Of a stretch of DNA of 64,000 bases, positions 62,014 to 64,000 are shown piece by piece. A program made the translations under genes and the position numbers. A model generated the notes under the pieces. That model was not told the origin of the DNA, searched no databases, and saw only the letters and a list, made by a program, of their open reading frames with translations. Positions within the stretch are counted from its first letter, which is position 1; the number at the start of each line of letters is the position of its first letter. Source of the DNA: Muribaculum sp. (GTDB lineage Bacteria > Bacteroidota > Bacteroidia > Bacteroidales > Muribaculaceae); contig VSOZ01000005.1 in assembly GCA_009775095.1 (NCBI GenBank), positions 1-64,000 of the forward strand, read 5' to 3'.

Positions 62014-63351
62014 ATGGATATCAATAGTATCATGAATGCCCTTGAGGTAAAACACCCCGGAGAGAAAGAATATCTTCAGGCTGTAAGAGAGGTGCTCTTG
62101 TCGGTAAGCGACGTTTATAACAAGCACCCCGAGTTTGAAAAAGCCCGCATAATCGAGCGTATGGTCGAGCCTGACCGCATCGTCACCTTCCGTGTGACAT
62201 GGATCGATGACAAAGGCGAAGTACAGACCAACATCGGTTACCGCGTACAGTTCAACAACGCCATTGGCCCGTACAAAGGCGGCATACGTTTTCACGCATC
62301 AGTCAACTTATCGATACTTAAGTTCCTCGGTTTCGAGCAGACATTTAAAAATGCGCTGACCACCCTCCCCATGGGCGGTGCTAAAGGCGGTTCCGACTTC
62401 TCGCCCCGTGGAAAGAGCGACCGTGAAATAATGCGTTTCTGTCAGGCATTTATACTTGGATTGTGGAAAAATCTCGGTCCCGACCGCGATGTACCTGCCG
62501 GCGATATCGGCGTAGGCGGTCGCGAAGTCGGCTATATGTACGGCATGTACAAGAAACTTGTAGACGAACATACCGGCACATTCACCGGCAAGGGACTTGA
62601 CTTCGGCGGTTCACGTATACGCCCCGAAGCCACCGGTTACGGCGCCATATATTTTGTCAACGACATGCTTGCCCGCCGCGGCGAGTCGATAAAAGGCAAG
62701 ACCGTAGGCATATCGGGATTCGGAAACGTGGCTTGGGGTGCAGCTCTTAAGGCCACTGAACTCGGTGCAAAAGTTGTGACGATATCGGGTCCTGACGGAT
62801 ATGTATATGACCCCGACGGCATATCGGGCGATAAAATCGATTATATGCTCGAACTCCGCGTATCGGGCAACGACATCGTTGAACCGTACGTTGAGAAATA
62901 TCCCAACGCCACTTTCTTCCCGGGCCACAAACCATGGGAGCAGAAAGTGGACATAGCTCTTCCCTGCGCCACTCAGAACGAGCTTGACGGCGACGACGCC
63001 AAGCATCTTGTCGACAATCACGTGCAACTCGTGGCCGAAGTATCCAACATGGGATGTACTCCGGAAGCTATCGACCACTTCATCGAGACCCGCACCGTTT
63101 ATGCCCCCGGAAAGGCTGTCAATGCCGGCGGTGTAGCTACATCAGGCCTTGAAATGAGCCAGAATGCCATGCATCTTACATGGAGCGCCGAAGAAGTTGA
63201 CGCCAAATTGCACGGCATCATGGATGACATACATACCCAATGTGTAAAATACGGCACCGAGCCCGACGGCTATATAAACTACATGAAGGGAGCCAATATC
63301 GCCGGTTTTATGAAGGTCGCCAATGCTATGATGGAGCAAGGTATTGTATAA
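62014..63351 (+). CDS. gdhA: NADP-specific glutamate dehydrogenase
   Basis: Assimilates ammonia into 2-oxoglutarate to give glutamate. 445 residues, typical of the hexameric bacterial form. Substrate segment PYKGGIRFH with LPMGGAKGG (catalytic Lys), PAGDIGVGGREVGYMYG, and the nucleotide-binding domain with GISGFGNVAWGAALKATELGAKVV. The glutamate-site segment NAGGVATSGLEMSQNA is intact. Monocistronic, with a strong terminator. Confidence 0.98.
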   Translation: MDINSIMNALEVKHPGEKEYLQAVREVLLSVSDVYNKHPEFEKARIIERMVEPDRIVTFRVTWIDDKGEVQTNIGYRVQFNNAIGPYKGGIRFHASVNLSILKFLGFEQTFKNALTTLPMGGAKGGSDFSPRGKSDREIMRFCQAFILGLWKNLGPDRDVPAGDIGVGGREVGYMYGMYKKLVDEHTGTFTGKGLDFGGSRIRPEATGYGAIYFVNDMLARRGESIKGKTVGISGFGNVAWGAALKATELGAKVVTISGPDGYVYDPDGISGDKIDYMLELRVSGNDIVEPYVEKYPNATFFPGHKPWEQKVDIALPCATQNELDGDDAKHLVDNHVQLVAEVSNMGCTPEAIDHFIETRTVYAPGKAVNAGGVATSGLEMSQNAMHLTWSAEEVDAKLHGIMDDIHTQCVKYGTEPDGYINYMKGANIAGFMKVANAMMEQGIV

Positions 63352-63371
63352 TCACAATCCGCATAACCGAT

Positions 63372-63404
63372 AAAAAAGGTCGCTTCAAAAGAGCGACCTT
63401 TTTT
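63372..63404. terminator. Bidirectional terminator between gdhA and the PH-domain gene
   Basis: 13-bp perfect stem AAAAAAGGTCGCT/AGCGACCTTTTTT with a 7-nt loop and T-runs on both strands; it overlaps the stop of the convergent gene. Confidence 0.93.
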
Positions 63405-63843
63405 ATATATCTACCTGTATCTCAGGATTAATATCAAGAAGTTGTGCGATGAAACGCGTCCTGTCTTTTGGAGACACATAAATAGGGAGAAAACTCTTTA
63501 ATATCTTGCGGTCACTAAAGGTTATAGCAAGTCGCGAAAAAGACAACGCCGGAGCACTCAGACAGGATCTTACGGCTTTTATCTTCGATATTTTATCGAC
63601 CGGATAACGTGACGGGCGGAAAAAAGTATATATAACCAACTCTCCATCTTCTATCTCATAATAGATGCCCCATACTGTCAATATCATGAACAGCACACCG
63701 ATAGCGCATATCGTGATACTTAACCAATCACAATCGAATATCACAGGCAATACCAATACTATGACATAAATAGCCAGACACGATACCGTGCCTGCGTCAT
63801 AATCTGATCGGTATCTGAACGGACGCGGCTGTGACACTGTCAT
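63403..63843 (-). CDS. Membrane protein with bacterial PH domain (bPH_6-like)
   Basis: 146 residues. Two adjacent membrane helices (about 22-37 and 42-58), followed by a PH-like beta domain with YYEIEDGELVIYTFF and VDKISKIKAV, and a C-terminal helix (SPKDRTRFIAQLLDIN). This matches small Bacteroidota PH-domain membrane proteins. Function unknown. It lies directly after a partial gene that runs off the right edge. Confidence 0.78.
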   Translation of the reverse strand: MTVSQPRPFRYRSDYDAGTVSCLAIYVIVLVLPVIFDCDWLSITICAIGVLFMILTVWGIYYEIEDGELVIYTFFRPSRYPVDKISKIKAVRSCLSAPALSFSRLAITFSDRKILKSFLPIYVSPKDRTRFIAQLLDINPEIQVDI

Positions 63844-64000
63844 TTATGAGTTTAGTTTCGAATAATTGCTGTGACGGCAACCATATTCGTTGATAAGAGT
63901 GGCCGATATGTGTCTTACCTCATTGCAATAACGCACGATATTTCCGCAAAGCTCTTCAAACGTATCATCTTTTATATTGCGTGCAGGCACACGATAACAA
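63844..64000 (-). CDS. Partial unidentified gene at the right edge (C-terminus only)
   Basis: The last 51 codons are present, ending with TAA at 63844-63846, immediately before the ATG of the PH-domain gene. The end reads NIKDDTFEELCGNIVRYCNEV then ATLINEYGCRHSNYSKLNS. Four Cys residues. No family recognised; the N-terminus is outside the window. Confidence 0.6.
   Translation of the reverse strand, partial: CYRVPARNIKDDTFEELCGNIVRYCNEVRHISATLINEYGCRHSNYSKLNS

Noticed and set aside
1..64000. CRISPR arrays, tRNA or rRNA genes, insertion sequences, integrase or att sites
   Set aside because: No regularly spaced direct repeats, cloverleaf-like segments, transposase or integrase motifs were seen in the gene gaps; the RHS island has no recombinase beside it.

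Overview
The window looks like chromosomal sequence from a gut-type Bacteroidales bacterium, probably close to Muribaculaceae. The support is the -33/-7 promoter pattern (TTG, 19-21 nt, TAnnTTTG) upstream of many genes, the split ThrE exporter, Bacteroidota-type families (DUF4293, DUF5106, SusC-like domains fused to an M56 peptidase, a hemerythrin plus LuxR pair) and a PurF variant lacking the catalytic Cys. Genus is inference. No rRNA, tRNA, CRISPR array or insertion sequence was seen.

Layout. 1-4.7 kb: minus-strand heavy-metal RND efflux genes (His/Cys-rich exported protein, adaptor, pump); the pump is cut by an in-frame stop. 4.7-8.1 kb: HerA-type ATPase, ahpC with an OxyR-like site, and a small, partly decayed membrane-protein island with CD225/dispanin-like genes. 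8.1-17.2 kb: minus-strand biosynthesis: lysA, aspartate kinase, ftsE, hisIE-hisF-hisA-hisH, purU, recQ. 17.2-20.8 kb: clpX, clpP, tig (protein quality control). 21-23.2 kb: BlaI repressor with an M56 sensor peptidase carrying SusC-like N-terminal domains. 23.4-32.2 kb: purL, purF-like, etfB, etfA, acyl-CoA dehydrogenase. 32.6-37.2 kb: pseudo-receiver LuxR regulator with hemerythrin protein, a lipoprotein, clpB. 37.3-43.3 kb: plus-strand run with a thioredoxin-fold exported protein, DoxX, mnmA, bifunctional nuclease, nucleoside transporter, rsmE, kdsA. 43.3-50 kb: LysR regulator, Ig-like lipoprotein, two-gene ThrE exporter with an overlapping 57-residue membrane protein, TPR protein, glnS.

50.2-54.8 kb is the accessory island and the most interesting part. 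A short orphan RHS core with a polymorphic-toxin-type-23-like tip has its own promoter and is followed by four tandem paralogous lipoproteins. The last twelve codons of the RHS tip recur, with only synonymous changes, between lipoproteins 2 and 3, so a second toxin tail once stood there. The locus reads as an eroded array of toxin tips and candidate immunity lipoproteins.

54.8-64 kb: TrkH/TrkA potassium uptake, a Dabb protein, an ABC-F ATPase with a degenerate second nucleotide site, DUF4293 protein, Spy-like exported protein, a SecD-head-like exported protein, a lipoprotein, gdhA, a PH-domain membrane protein and a partial gene at the right edge.
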